Shown here in pieces: positions 1-7,598 of a stretch of 64,000 nucleotides of DNA (position 1 is its first letter; the number at the start of each line of letters is the position of its first letter). The notes under the pieces are model-generated. The model had not been told where the DNA came from. It searched no databases and worked only from the letters and a program-made list of their open reading frames with translations. This DNA is from Streptomyces sp. HmicA12 (GTDB lineage Bacteria; Actinomycetota; Actinomycetes; Streptomycetales; Streptomycetaceae): the NCBI RefSeq assembly GCF_000373565.1, contig NZ_KB891800.1, forward strand, positions 62,001 through 126,000, written 5' to 3'. The position numbers and the translations under genes are program-made.

Positions 1-2
1 TG

Positions 3-449
3 CGGGACTTCGGCCGGCCGCAGGACCCGGTCGAGCTGCCGACCGAGGAAGAGCTCGCCGGGGCCATGAGCGAGCCGCGGTACGACGCGGAGCCGTGGAA
101 CTCGCTGTCCCCGGGCGGCTTCCGCAACAAGCTGGAGGGCTGGCCCGCGCGGCGCGGTGACCGCACGTGGTTCAACCACAATCGGGTGCACCGCTGGGTG
201 AGCGGGCACATGCTGGGCGCCGGTTCGGTGAACGACCCCATCTTCTGGCTGCACCACGCCTTCGTGGATCTGTGCTGGTCACGGTGGCGGAAGCGGCATC
301 CGGACACGGACCCGTACCTTCCCGTCGAGCAGCCCCGGCTCGGTGACGCCCAGCACGGCCGCGTACTGATCGCGAGCGACACCATGCCGCCGTGGAACAC
401 ACCGCTGCGCGACATGCTCGATCACCGGAAGCTGTATCGGTACGAATGA
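3..449 (+). CDS. melC2: Tyrosinase MelC2, C-terminal part (5' end outside window)
   Basis: This is the C-terminal 148 residues of a copper monooxygenase that oxidises monophenols and o-diphenols to quinones for melanin. The frame is open from the first base of the window, so the N-terminal half and its CuA histidines lie upstream. The CuB site is visible: an HNRVH pair of histidines, a WVSGHM segment, then DPIFWLHHAFVDLCW, which is typical of Streptomyces MelC2. Family members are about 270-290 residues, so roughly half is present. The usual partner, the MelC1 copper chaperone, would lie upstream if present. A strong hairpin follows the stop. The family assignment is secure; the exact paralogue is inferred. 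Confidence 0.88.
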   Translation, partial: RDFGRPQDPVELPTEEELAGAMSEPRYDAEPWNSLSPGGFRNKLEGWPARRGDRTWFNHNRVHRWVSGHMLGAGSVNDPIFWLHHAFVDLCWSRWRKRHPDTDPYLPVEQPRLGDAQHGRVLIASDTMPPWNTPLRDMLDHRKLYRYE

Positions 450-463
450 TCGCCCGCACACGG

Positions 464-500
464 ACGACGGCCCCCAGCACGGTGTGCTGGGGGCCATCGT
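464..500. terminator. Bidirectional hairpin terminator after tyrosinase
   Basis: A perfect 12-bp stem (469-480 with 484-495, loop of 3), extended by flanking ACGA/TCGT, lies between the convergent tyrosinase (+) and chaplin (-) genes. There is no long T run, which is usual for Streptomyces terminators. Confidence 0.7.
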
Positions 501-557
501 CAGAACTCACCGCCGAGAACCACCGGTCCGGTCAGCGGTGGCGTGCTTCCCGGAGAA

Positions 558-824
558 TCAGCCGCCGTAGCCGGCGTCGCCGCCGTCGCTGTTCACGCAG
601 GTGTTGCCGAAGGCCGGGTTCAGCAGGCCGATGACGTCCACGGTGTTGCCGCAGGCGTTGACCGGGACGTGAATGGGGGCCTGGATCAGGTTGCCCGACA
701 GGACGCCCGGCGAGTGGGTGGCTTCGCCCTGGGCGCCGGCGTCGGCCATGGCCAGACCAGCGCCACTGAGCACCACAGCACCCGTGCCGAAAGCGACAGC
801 GGCTGCCTTCGCGATGCGAGACAT
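558..824 (-). CDS. Short chaplin (secreted hydrophobic surface protein)
   Basis: An 88-residue secreted protein. A cleavable signal peptide (about residues 1-28, ending ALAMADA-like) is followed by a single chaplin domain with THSPGVLSGN, then NACGN...VIGLLNPAFGNTC. The two cysteines form the disulfide loop of ChpF/G/H-type short chaplins. Chaplins assemble into amyloid-like fibrils on aerial hyphae and lower surface tension at the air-water interface. The ATG at 824 is preferred over the adjacent GTG at 827 because AAGGAG at 831-836 lies 6 nt upstream. The tail (NSDGGDAGYGG) is longer than usual. Its neighbour is the tyrosinase; from memory chpG lies beside melC2 in S. coelicolor, so this may be the ChpG orthologue. 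Confidence 0.9.
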   Translation of the reverse strand: MSRIAKAAAVAFGTGAVVLSGAGLAMADAGAQGEATHSPGVLSGNLIQAPIHVPVNACGNTVDVIGLLNPAFGNTCVNSDGGDAGYGG

Positions 825-985
825 CACGTTCTCCTTTTGCTTGGCAGTGCGGCCGCGTGGTCGCAGCCGTCGGCCTGTTCAACGGCTCGGGCGACCGGCA
901 GTCACGGCCCATAAGCGGATACCCCACGAAAAGGGTAGGAATAGCGGTAATAAGGAGTCTCAGTATCGAATCGAGTCGTTCTCGT

Positions 986-1393
986 TCAACTCGATTCGCC
1001 GAAGTCGGTCACCACCGTCTTCCCGTGGTACGCGCCGCCGCGGCACACCTGCGAGCCGCCCCCTGCCTCTGCCCCGTCCTCCCAGCGCAGGACACCGCCG
1101 CCGGCCTGGCACTCGGCGGGCGCCAGGTAGTCCAGATCGAAATGCGGTCGCCGTACGTAGGCGAACCCCGGGTCCGTCCCGCCGGCCGCGGGACCCGCTC
1201 CCGCCGCCGCTTTGACGCACCGATAGGCGTCGCCGCCTCCGTAGACGCGGAACGCGGGGGCGCCTCCCGCCGACCGGCACTGCGCCACGGTCAGCAGCGC
1301 CGGCGGGTCCTGGGCGCCGGCCGTCGCGTGGGGTGCGGGGAGCCAGGCGAGCGTCACCGCGCCGAGCAGGACCGCGTATCGCGTGCAGAACAT
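986..1393 (-). CDS. Small secreted cysteine-containing protein, function unknown
   Basis: A 135-residue protein with a clear Sec signal peptide (about residues 1-26, cleavage near HATAGA) and four cysteines in the mature part, enough for two disulfides. The mature region has motifs such as AQCRSAGG, YRCVKA and APAECQAGGG, plus glycine-rich stretches, but no family that I recognise. The start is ATG with a purine-rich AAGGCGAG upstream. It shares orientation with the chaplin but lies 160 nt away, so separate transcription is plausible. It diverges from the monooxygenase at 1569. Reality as a gene is supported by the signal peptide and codon usage; the function is unknown. Confidence 0.65.
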   Translation of the reverse strand: MFCTRYAVLLGAVTLAWLPAPHATAGAQDPPALLTVAQCRSAGGAPAFRVYGGGDAYRCVKAAAGAGPAAGGTDPGFAYVRRPHFDLDYLAPAECQAGGGVLRWEDGAEAGGGSQVCRGGAYHGKTVVTDFGESS

Positions 1394-1568
1394 TCTGGGA
1401 CTCGCCTTCCGTCACCGGCCGCGCCCGGTGGACGGGCACGTCCAAGACTGGGCGCGTCCGCGATCCCGCGCAGGCGGGGAGGGCCGAACGGGAGAACCGG
1501 ACGGTCACATGGTCGTTTCCCCCAGTGGTGCCGACCGGTACCTCCGCCCGCGGCAAGGGAGAGCACAC

Positions 1569-2765
1569 ATGAAGGTGGTCTGCGCAGGTGGAGGGCCCGC
1601 GTCCCTGTATCTGGCCATCCTGCTGAAGGCGCGGCACCGCGGCTGGGACGTCAGCGTGCACGAGAGGAACCCCGCGGGGGCGACCTACGGATGGGGCGTC
1701 ACCTACTGGCCCGAGATGCTCGAGACGCTCGCGGCACACGACGACGTGTCCGCACGCGCCATCGAGAAGCACTCGGTGCGATGGAACGGCGGCGTGGCGC
1801 ACATCCGCGACCGGACCACGACCCACCACGGCGACGAGGGCTTCGCGATCGGCCGCCACCGGCTGCTGGAGATCCTGGCCGAGCGGGCGACGTCGCTGGG
1901 CGTCGACGTCCACTACGGCCACGTACTCACGCCTGAAAGTCCCGCCCTGGAAGGCGACTTGATCGTGGCGGGCGACGGCTCCCGGAGCAGGCTGCGCGAC
2001 CAGCACGCGGAACACTTCGGCACCCAGGTCTCGTTGGGAAACAATCGGTTCGTCTGGCTCGGGACGACCCGGGTGTTCCGCTCCTTCACCTTCGCCTTCG
2101 TGGAGACCGACCACGGGTGGCTCTGGTGCTACGCGTACGGCTTCGACGGAACCCACAGCACCTGCATCGTCGAGTGCTCACCCCGCACCTGGGCGGGGCT
2201 GGGTCTCGACGCCATGGAGCGGGCCGACGCCCTGAAGCTGCTGGAGGACCTGCTCGCGGAACCGCTGCGGGGGCACCCGCTCATCGACCGCACCGATGCC
2301 GACGGGCCGTCGCCGTGGCAGCGGTTCCGGACCGTCACCAATCGCGTCTGGTCGCACGGCAACCTGGTCCTGCTCGGCGACGCCGCCCACACCACGCACT
2401 ACTCGATCGGCGCCGGCACCACCCTGGCGATGCAGGACGCCATGGCGCTGGCCCGGGCGCTGAGCGAACCCGGCACGCTCCCGTCCGCGCTGGGGCGCTA
2501 CGAGCGGGTCCGCAGACGTGAGTTGCTCCCGCTCCAGAGCGCGGCACGCCACAGTGCGAACTGGTACGAGAACCTGACGCGGTACATCCACCTGGAACCG
2601 CACGAGATGTTCGCCCTGCTGGGGCAGCGCCACTCCCCGCTGCTCCCCCACATTCCGCCGCAGCTGTACTACCGGGTGGACCGGGCGGTCGACCGGACGC
2701 AGGCGCTACGGTCCCTGAAGGGCTGGCTCGGTCCCCGCGTCGCGCGGCTTCTGCAGAAGAAGTGA
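1569..2765 (+). CDS. FAD-dependent aromatic monooxygenase (PHBH-type)
   Basis: A 398-residue flavoprotein of the p-hydroxybenzoate hydroxylase superfamily. It has an N-terminal dinucleotide-binding GGGPASLYLA (about 7-16), the second FAD/NAD(P)H motif around VAGDGSRSRLR (about 131-141), and the GDAAHTTHYSIGAGTTLAMQDA flavin-ribityl motif split across residues 270-290. The wording resembles salicylyl-CoA hydroxylase and kynurenine/tryptophan hydroxylase-like enzymes. It probably hydroxylates an aromatic or CoA-linked substrate with NAD(P)H and O2. The ATG at 1569 follows AAGGGAG. It sits alone between a secreted protein and a second chaplin, without other obvious pathway genes, so the substrate cannot be deduced. 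A role in pigment formation beside tyrosinase is speculation. Confidence 0.8.
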   Translation: MKVVCAGGGPASLYLAILLKARHRGWDVSVHERNPAGATYGWGVTYWPEMLETLAAHDDVSARAIEKHSVRWNGGVAHIRDRTTTHHGDEGFAIGRHRLLEILAERATSLGVDVHYGHVLTPESPALEGDLIVAGDGSRSRLRDQHAEHFGTQVSLGNNRFVWLGTTRVFRSFTFAFVETDHGWLWCYAYGFDGTHSTCIVECSPRTWAGLGLDAMERADALKLLEDLLAEPLRGHPLIDRTDADGPSPWQRFRTVTNRVWSHGNLVLLGDAAHTTHYSIGAGTTLAMQDAMALARALSEPGTLPSALGRYERVRRRELLPLQSAARHSANWYENLTRYIHLEPHEMFALLGQRHSPLLPHIPPQLYYRVDRAVDRTQALRSLKGWLGPRVARLLQKK

Positions 2766-2825
2766 CCGCCGCCCCGGGCGGGGCGCCCTCGCTTCCTTCG
2801 GCCGGTGAACTTCGTTGAGCACGGC

Positions 2826-3005
2826 ATGGAGATGAAGAGAAGCGATCCGACGGGCCCGTCGGATTCCGCATCAGAGACTCCGATCTACGAGGCTGTGGTT
2901 CGCCTTTGGCGCGCGCACGGACGGGAGATCCCTGAACCGCCTCGGTCAACTCGTCGCCCGAGCAAATGGGTTCGCGTGGATCAGGCAGTGGAACGACGGT
3001 ATTGA
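2826..3005 (+). CDS. Possible small protein of unknown function
   Basis: A 59-codon frame with in-frame starts GTG 2805, ATG 2826 and ATG 2832, none with a convincing ribosome site. The product is charged and proline-rich (PIYEAVVRLWRAHGREIPEP, then an Arg/Lys tail). Its third-position G/C bias is weak at the start. It lies 40-60 nt after the monooxygenase stop and could be its downstream partner, or noncoding leader for the chaplin at 3131. I do not recognise a family. Confidence 0.3.
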   Translation: MEMKRSDPTGPSDSASETPIYEAVVRLWRAHGREIPEPPRSTRRPSKWVRVDQAVERRY

Positions 3006-3130
3006 CTCACTGGTCCCGTGCCGCGATACACCCCTGGGGACACGCCCGCCGTCAGCGCAATTCCGCGCCTCAAGTTCCGGATGACGATCTGATAGGCGCG
3101 TCATATTCGCTCACCTATCAGGGAGATTCA

Positions 3131-3382
3131 ATGCGTCTTCGCGCATTCGCAGCCGCCACGGTGCTGGCCGCGACTTCTGTTCTGGGTTCCGCGGCCGTCG
3201 CCTCGGCGCTGGACGGGCCCGACGGGGCCAGCGCCTCCGGCGTCGCCGCGCACAGCCCCGGGGTGCTCTCCGGGAACGTCGTCCAGATCCCGGTCGACGT
3301 TCCGATCAACGCCTGCGGCAACTCGGCCAACCTGATCGGCCTGCTCAACCCGGCGTTCGGCAACTCCTGCGCGAACGGCTAG
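3131..3382 (+). CDS. Short chaplin, second copy
   Basis: An 83-residue chaplin: a signal peptide of about 28 residues (cleavage near VASA), then AHSPGVLSGNVVQIPVDVPINACGN, and a C-terminal LIGLLNPAFGNSC ending just after the second cysteine. The chaplin domain fills the mature protein, as in ChpF/G/H. The start is ATG with GGGAG 5 nt upstream. The two chaplins flank the secreted protein and monooxygenase in opposite outward orientation and are close in sequence, differing mainly by the extended Gly/Asp tail of the first. A strong hairpin follows. The AT-richer upstream region (about 3060-3120) probably holds the promoter. Confidence 0.92.
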   Translation: MRLRAFAAATVLAATSVLGSAAVASALDGPDGASASGVAAHSPGVLSGNVVQIPVDVPINACGNSANLIGLLNPAFGNSCANG

Positions 3383-3391
3383 TTCGTCGAC

Positions 3392-3428
3392 GGGGTCGCT
3401 GCCGGTGCCACGCGCCGGCAGCGACCCC
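3392..3428 (+). terminator. Terminator of the second chaplin
   Basis: A perfect 14-bp GC stem (3392-3405 with 3415-3428) separated by 9 nt, starting 10 nt after the stop codon. Confidence 0.75.
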
Positions 3429-3537
3429 GCGCGCGCTCACGCGTGCCCCGAAAACGACGCGGCGCCCGAGCCCGCCGAAGCCGACCCGGACGCTGCGTAG
3501 CAGGTCAGAGGGGGAGATCTCCCTCGCCTGCTTCCCG

Positions 3538-3610
3538 TAGACCCTGTGGGACTCGAACCCACAACCAATGGATTAAAAGTCCACTGCTCTGCCAATTGAG
3601 CTAAGGGTCC
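3538..3610 (-). tRNA. tRNA-Lys (anticodon UUU)
   Basis: A cloverleaf on the minus strand. The acceptor strand GGACCCT at 3610-3604 pairs with AGGGTCT, leaving one G-U pair at the first position. The anticodon arm is TGGA-CTTTTAA-TCCA, giving TTT, and the T-arm is GTGGGTTCGAGTCCCAC. No CCA is encoded. Confidence 0.95.
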
Positions 3611-3692
3611 ACACGCCGACCGCGCCGACGCACCCCCGAGCATAGCCCGACGGGCCCGGAACACCGATCGGGTATCGGTGTTCCGGGGCCGG

Positions 3693-5231
3693 TCAGGAGC
3701 GGGCGAGGAACCAGCGGCGGGCCGACACCAGCCACCAAACCCCCGCGAAACCGAGCACCACGAGCACCGCGATCGGCGCGTAATTGAAGGTCTCCCAGGT
3801 CACCGGCGACACCTGCGGCAGCATGAACAGCACGGTGATGACGGCCACCCACGTCACCGCGATCACGCCGATCACACCCGACCACCGGCCCAGATGCCAC
3901 GGCCCGCGCTCGAAGGACGCGCCCTTGCGCAGTCGCAGCAGGGTCGGGATGACGTAGGCGATGTAGAGCCCGATGACGGCGATGGACGTCACGGCCGTGT
4001 ACGCGGTGACGTTGATCAGGTACGGCAGGCCGAGCACCAGGGCCCCCGCCGCCGCCAGCCACACCGCCGCGACCGGCGTCCGGGTGCGCGGGCTCACCGT
4101 GTGCCAGACCCGGGAGAAGGGGAGGGCACCGTCGCGCGAGAAGGCGTAGATCATGCGGGAGTTGGCGGTCACGGACGCCATGCCGCAGAACAGCTGCGCG
4201 CCGATGACCACGAGCAGGAGCAGCTTGCCCGTGGTCGCGCCCAGCGCGTCCAGGAGGATCTGCGCGGGCGGCGCCCCGGTCGGGGAGTCGAGCGCGCCCT
4301 GGTACGACTGGATGGCGAAGGTGAAGCCGAGCAGCAGCACGAAGCCCGCGATCCACGAGGTCCAGATCGACCGCACGATGCCCTTCGGCCCGGCGGTGGA
4401 CGCGTCGTGCGTCTCCTCCGTCATGTGGGCGGAGGCGTCGTAGCCGGTGAAGGTGTACTGCGCCATCAGCAGCCCGATGAGGACGACGTACGCGCCGCTG
4501 CCCCAGCCCGTGTTGTTCACGAACTCGCCGAAGACGAAGGAGGCGGACTGGTGGTGGTCGGGCGCGAAGGCCAGGGCGCCCACGATGACCGCGACACCCA
4601 GCACGTGCCACCAGACGCTGACGGAGTTGAGGAAGGCGACGATGCGCACGCCGAAGGTGTTGAGGAGGCCGTGCAGCACCAGGATCCCCGCGAACAGCAG
4701 GATGGTGCGGCCGGGCGTCACCTCGAAGTCGAACTGCAGGTTCAGGTACGCGCCGAGGAAGGACGCCGCGCCGAAGTCGATCCCCGCCGTCACGGCGACC
4801 TGCCCGAGCACGTTGAACCACCCCGTGAACCAGGCCCACGCAGCCGCGGACCGCTCCGGCGCGAGCCGGTGCGCCCAGAAGTACAGCCCGGCCGAGGTCG
4901 GATACGCGGAACAGATCTCGGCCATCGCGAGCCCCACGAAGAGGGTCATGAGGCCCACCACGACCCAGCCCCAGGTGATCAGCACCGGGCCGCCCGTGTT
5001 CATGCCGAACAGGTACATCGTCAGGCAGCCGGAGAGCACCGAGATGATCGTGAAGGAGACGGCGTAGTTGGAGAACGCCGACATCCGGCGGGCCAGGACC
5101 TGCGTGTAGCCGAGCTGCGCGAGACGTTCCTCGTCGGAGCCGGGGGCCGTGCCGGTGCCGGTGCCGGTGCCGGGCGTCGCGGGGCCGGGCGGCGGATCCT
5201 GGTCGGCTGTCTTGTTCAGGTCGCTTGTCAT
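3693..5231 (-). CDS. APC-family amino acid/GABA permease
   Basis: A 512-residue integral membrane transporter of the amino acid-polyamine-organocation superfamily, closest in style to the GABA/choline (ACT) branch. It has about twelve hydrophobic segments from residue 45 to 500. The first contains SFTIISVLSGCLTMY, and the conserved TGYDASAHMTEET loop lies mid-protein. The extra-membranous N-terminus has a Pro/Gly/Thr-rich tract (PGTGTGTGTAPG). It would import an amino acid or amine by proton symport. It lies downstream of the FG-GAP gene with 70 nt between, and convergent to nothing but the tRNA-Lys beyond. The start is ATG with a G-rich leader; a TGGGGGC precedes it. Substrate not determinable from sequence. 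Confidence 0.88.
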   Translation of the reverse strand: MTSDLNKTADQDPPPGPATPGTGTGTGTAPGSDEERLAQLGYTQVLARRMSAFSNYAVSFTIISVLSGCLTMYLFGMNTGGPVLITWGWVVVGLMTLFVGLAMAEICSAYPTSAGLYFWAHRLAPERSAAAWAWFTGWFNVLGQVAVTAGIDFGAASFLGAYLNLQFDFEVTPGRTILLFAGILVLHGLLNTFGVRIVAFLNSVSVWWHVLGVAVIVGALAFAPDHHQSASFVFGEFVNNTGWGSGAYVVLIGLLMAQYTFTGYDASAHMTEETHDASTAGPKGIVRSIWTSWIAGFVLLLGFTFAIQSYQGALDSPTGAPPAQILLDALGATTGKLLLLVVIGAQLFCGMASVTANSRMIYAFSRDGALPFSRVWHTVSPRTRTPVAAVWLAAAGALVLGLPYLINVTAYTAVTSIAVIGLYIAYVIPTLLRLRKGASFERGPWHLGRWSGVIGVIAVTWVAVITVLFMLPQVSPVTWETFNYAPIAVLVVLGFAGVWWLVSARRWFLARS

Positions 5232-5301
5232 GCCCCCAGCGATTCCCTCGCCGGGGGCATGACATGCGGTCGATCAAGGCCCAAAGGGCCCGACCGTCCC
5301 G

Positions 5302-7434
5302 CTAGAAGACGCCCTTGTACACGTTCCAGCCCGTCGCGATCTTCGTCCGCGACGTGAACGACCCGTTCCCCTTGCCGTCGTTGCGGTAGAGGTTCCCCGA
5401 CGTGTCCCGCACGACGAGGTCGTTCTTCCCGTCGCCGGTGATGTCACCGACGCCGACGACCGTGTTGTACGTCGACCCCCAGTCGGTGAACACGGTGACC
5501 CGGTCCTTCAGCGTCCCGTCGCCCGCCCCGTCGTAACGGAACAGCGTCCCGTCCTTGCGCCGCGCGAGCACATCACCGATCCCGTCGCCGTTCAGGTCAC
5601 CGACGCCGACGATGTGGTTGTACGTCGTCCAGGCGGAGCGGATCTTCTTGCCGGCGAGCAGCTTGCCGTGGCCGTCGTTCGCGAAGACGTAGATGTCGCC
5701 GGTGGACGCCTTGCGGGCGAGCAGGTCCGTGCGGCCGTCGCCGGTCAGGTCGCCGGGGGCCGTCAGCACGTTGTACGCGTTCCATCCGGTGCCCAGCGAG
5801 GTGTGGCTGCTGCCCGGGACGTAGGCGCCGCTGCCGCACTTGCCCGCGTACCGGCGCAGTTCGCCGGACGGCGTGCGCACCAGCAGTTCGGCGCACCGGT
5901 CGCTGCCCATGTCGCCGAACGGCACGGCCAGCGTCCCGGCGGGCCAGCCGGAGCCGGACTGCTTCCAGTCGAGCGTGCCCTTGCCCTCGGTGTAGTGCAG
6001 CGTCAGGCCGCCGGAGGAGTTGAGGGTGACCATCTCTCCGAAGCGGAAGCCGCCCAGGTCGTGGTGGCCCTGCAGCCCGCCGGTGAGGTCGACGGTGCCC
6101 GTGGTGACGGAGGTGCCGGTGCCATCGGCGGCGGTCGCGGTCAAGGCCCACGTGTAGCTGCCGTTGTAGGCGTACGTGCCCGCGTCGGTCCTGCCGTCCC
6201 ACTCCACCTGCGCCGAGGCGCCGTCCCCGCCACGCAGGGTGCGCACGGTCTTGCCGAGGCTGTCCTTGACGGCGAACGTCCAGGTGGCGGGCTTGTTGAA
6301 CTGCCAGGTGCTGTCCCAGGTGGTGGAGGCACCGTTGCGGCCCTTGGCGTCCAGGGTCTCGTCGTCGAGGTCCGACTCGATCTTCGTGAGACCCTGCGCC
6401 GGCACGCCGCTCTGCACGATGTGGACGGCCTTGTCCTCGCCCACGTACGCGATGTCGCCACCGAACCGGTCCACGGCCCAGGTCAGCCGGCGCTGGTCCG
6501 CGGTGCCGCCCGCCGGCAGGTCGGCGACCGCGCGCGGGGCCTGTGCCGCGCCGGTGTGGAAGTCGGTGAGTTCCAGCTTCCCCGCGGTCCGGTCGTGCTG
6601 GACGAGATAGCCGTCACCGACGAGCGCGGGCCCGGACGGCACGGTGATGTTCTTCTTCGCGGTGAGGTCGTAGACACCCGCGGCGCCGGTGGGCCCGCAG
6701 TTCCAGTACAGCCAGCGCCCGGTCACCTGAAGCTCCTTGACCGTGCACGGCGCCCCGGTGGACACCGTCGTGACGGTCTTCTTCGTCTTCAGGTCGTACG
6801 AGGTGACGACGCCCGCCCCGGACCCCGGCGTCCACAGCCGCGTACCCCACACGGAAGCGGCGGTCGCGGTGCGCGTCAGGCGTACGTCCTCCGTGCGGTA
6901 CCTCTGCACCGAGTCGACGTACTGCTTGCCGGTGGAGTCCGCGGAGTAGGCGAAGAAGCGGCCGCTCGCGTCGGTGAACCGGCCGCCGGTGACGGCGGGT
7001 TCGTCGGTGGAGTGGTACGAGTTCGGGCTCAGCCAGATCTGCGCCCGCTGGGTGCCGTCGCTCTCGACGGTGAAGTAGCCGACGCTGCCGTCGCCGGTCG
7101 CCCGCAGCGGCACGCAGCCGCCCGGAGCGTCGCACGCGACGCGCTCGGCGTGGTCCCCGACCGCGTACGTACCGGCGAACCCACGCCGGGACACGGCACC
7201 GACCGTGGCACCGTCCGCCGAGACCGTGCGGTTGGTGACGAACTGCTCCCCGTTGGGGGCCTTCTCGACAGTGCTGAGGGAACCGCCGGCGATGTCGATG
7301 CCCCAGACGCCGTCCGTCGCGACGACGGTCTCGGCGTCGGCGGCACCCGCCGGCTCCGCGAAGGTGAGAGACACGGTGCCGAGCGCCATGAGCGCGGCCA
7401 GCGACACCGACAGAAGACGACCCCGACGAGGCAA
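5302..7434 (-). CDS. Secreted FG-GAP/VCBS repeat protein
   Basis: A 710-residue exported protein. It has a signal peptide (about 1-31, ending AEPAGA), an N-terminal region resembling a beta-propeller with Trp-rich repeats (to about 360), a FlgD Ig-like domain near residues 365-445 (TWTFAVKDSLGKTVRTLRGG...VEWDGRTDAG), and a C-terminal run of FG-GAP repeats with Ca-binding signatures DLTGDGRTDLL, DLNGDGIGDVL and DITGDGKNDLV. Such proteins are extracellular or wall-attached and may bind ligands or carbohydrates. I prefer the TTG at 7434, which has AAGGAGG 4-5 nt upstream and gives a clean signal peptide. The upstream in-frame ATG at 7452 has no ribosome site. No catalytic residues recognised. 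Confidence 0.82.
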   Translation of the reverse strand: MPRRGRLLSVSLAALMALGTVSLTFAEPAGAADAETVVATDGVWGIDIAGGSLSTVEKAPNGEQFVTNRTVSADGATVGAVSRRGFAGTYAVGDHAERVACDAPGGCVPLRATGDGSVGYFTVESDGTQRAQIWLSPNSYHSTDEPAVTGGRFTDASGRFFAYSADSTGKQYVDSVQRYRTEDVRLTRTATAASVWGTRLWTPGSGAGVVTSYDLKTKKTVTTVSTGAPCTVKELQVTGRWLYWNCGPTGAAGVYDLTAKKNITVPSGPALVGDGYLVQHDRTAGKLELTDFHTGAAQAPRAVADLPAGGTADQRRLTWAVDRFGGDIAYVGEDKAVHIVQSGVPAQGLTKIESDLDDETLDAKGRNGASTTWDSTWQFNKPATWTFAVKDSLGKTVRTLRGGDGASAQVEWDGRTDAGTYAYNGSYTWALTATAADGTGTSVTTGTVDLTGGLQGHHDLGGFRFGEMVTLNSSGGLTLHYTEGKGTLDWKQSGSGWPAGTLAVPFGDMGSDRCAELLVRTPSGELRRYAGKCGSGAYVPGSSHTSLGTGWNAYNVLTAPGDLTGDGRTDLLARKASTGDIYVFANDGHGKLLAGKKIRSAWTTYNHIVGVGDLNGDGIGDVLARRKDGTLFRYDGAGDGTLKDRVTVFTDWGSTYNTVVGVGDITGDGKNDLVVRDTSGNLYRNDGKGNGSFTSRTKIATGWNVYKGVF

Positions 7435-7541
7435 TGCCCCTCCTTGAACCATGCGTGAGCCATGGAGGGTGTGGGGCCCCTCGACACAGAAGTGATTGCC
7501 CGTTACATGGGCTCCCGGAGCCTAGCAGCGTGGGCACGACA

Positions 7542-7576
7542 AAGCGGGCCCACCCCGGCAAGGGATGGGCCCGCTT
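7542..7576 (-). terminator. Terminator of the DEAD-box helicase gene
   Basis: A perfect 11-bp stem AAGCGGGCCCA/TGGGCCCGCTT (7542-7552 with 7566-7576), 22 nt past the helicase stop at 7599. Confidence 0.8.
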
Positions 7577-7598
7577 CAGCGATCAGTGGCGATCAGTG

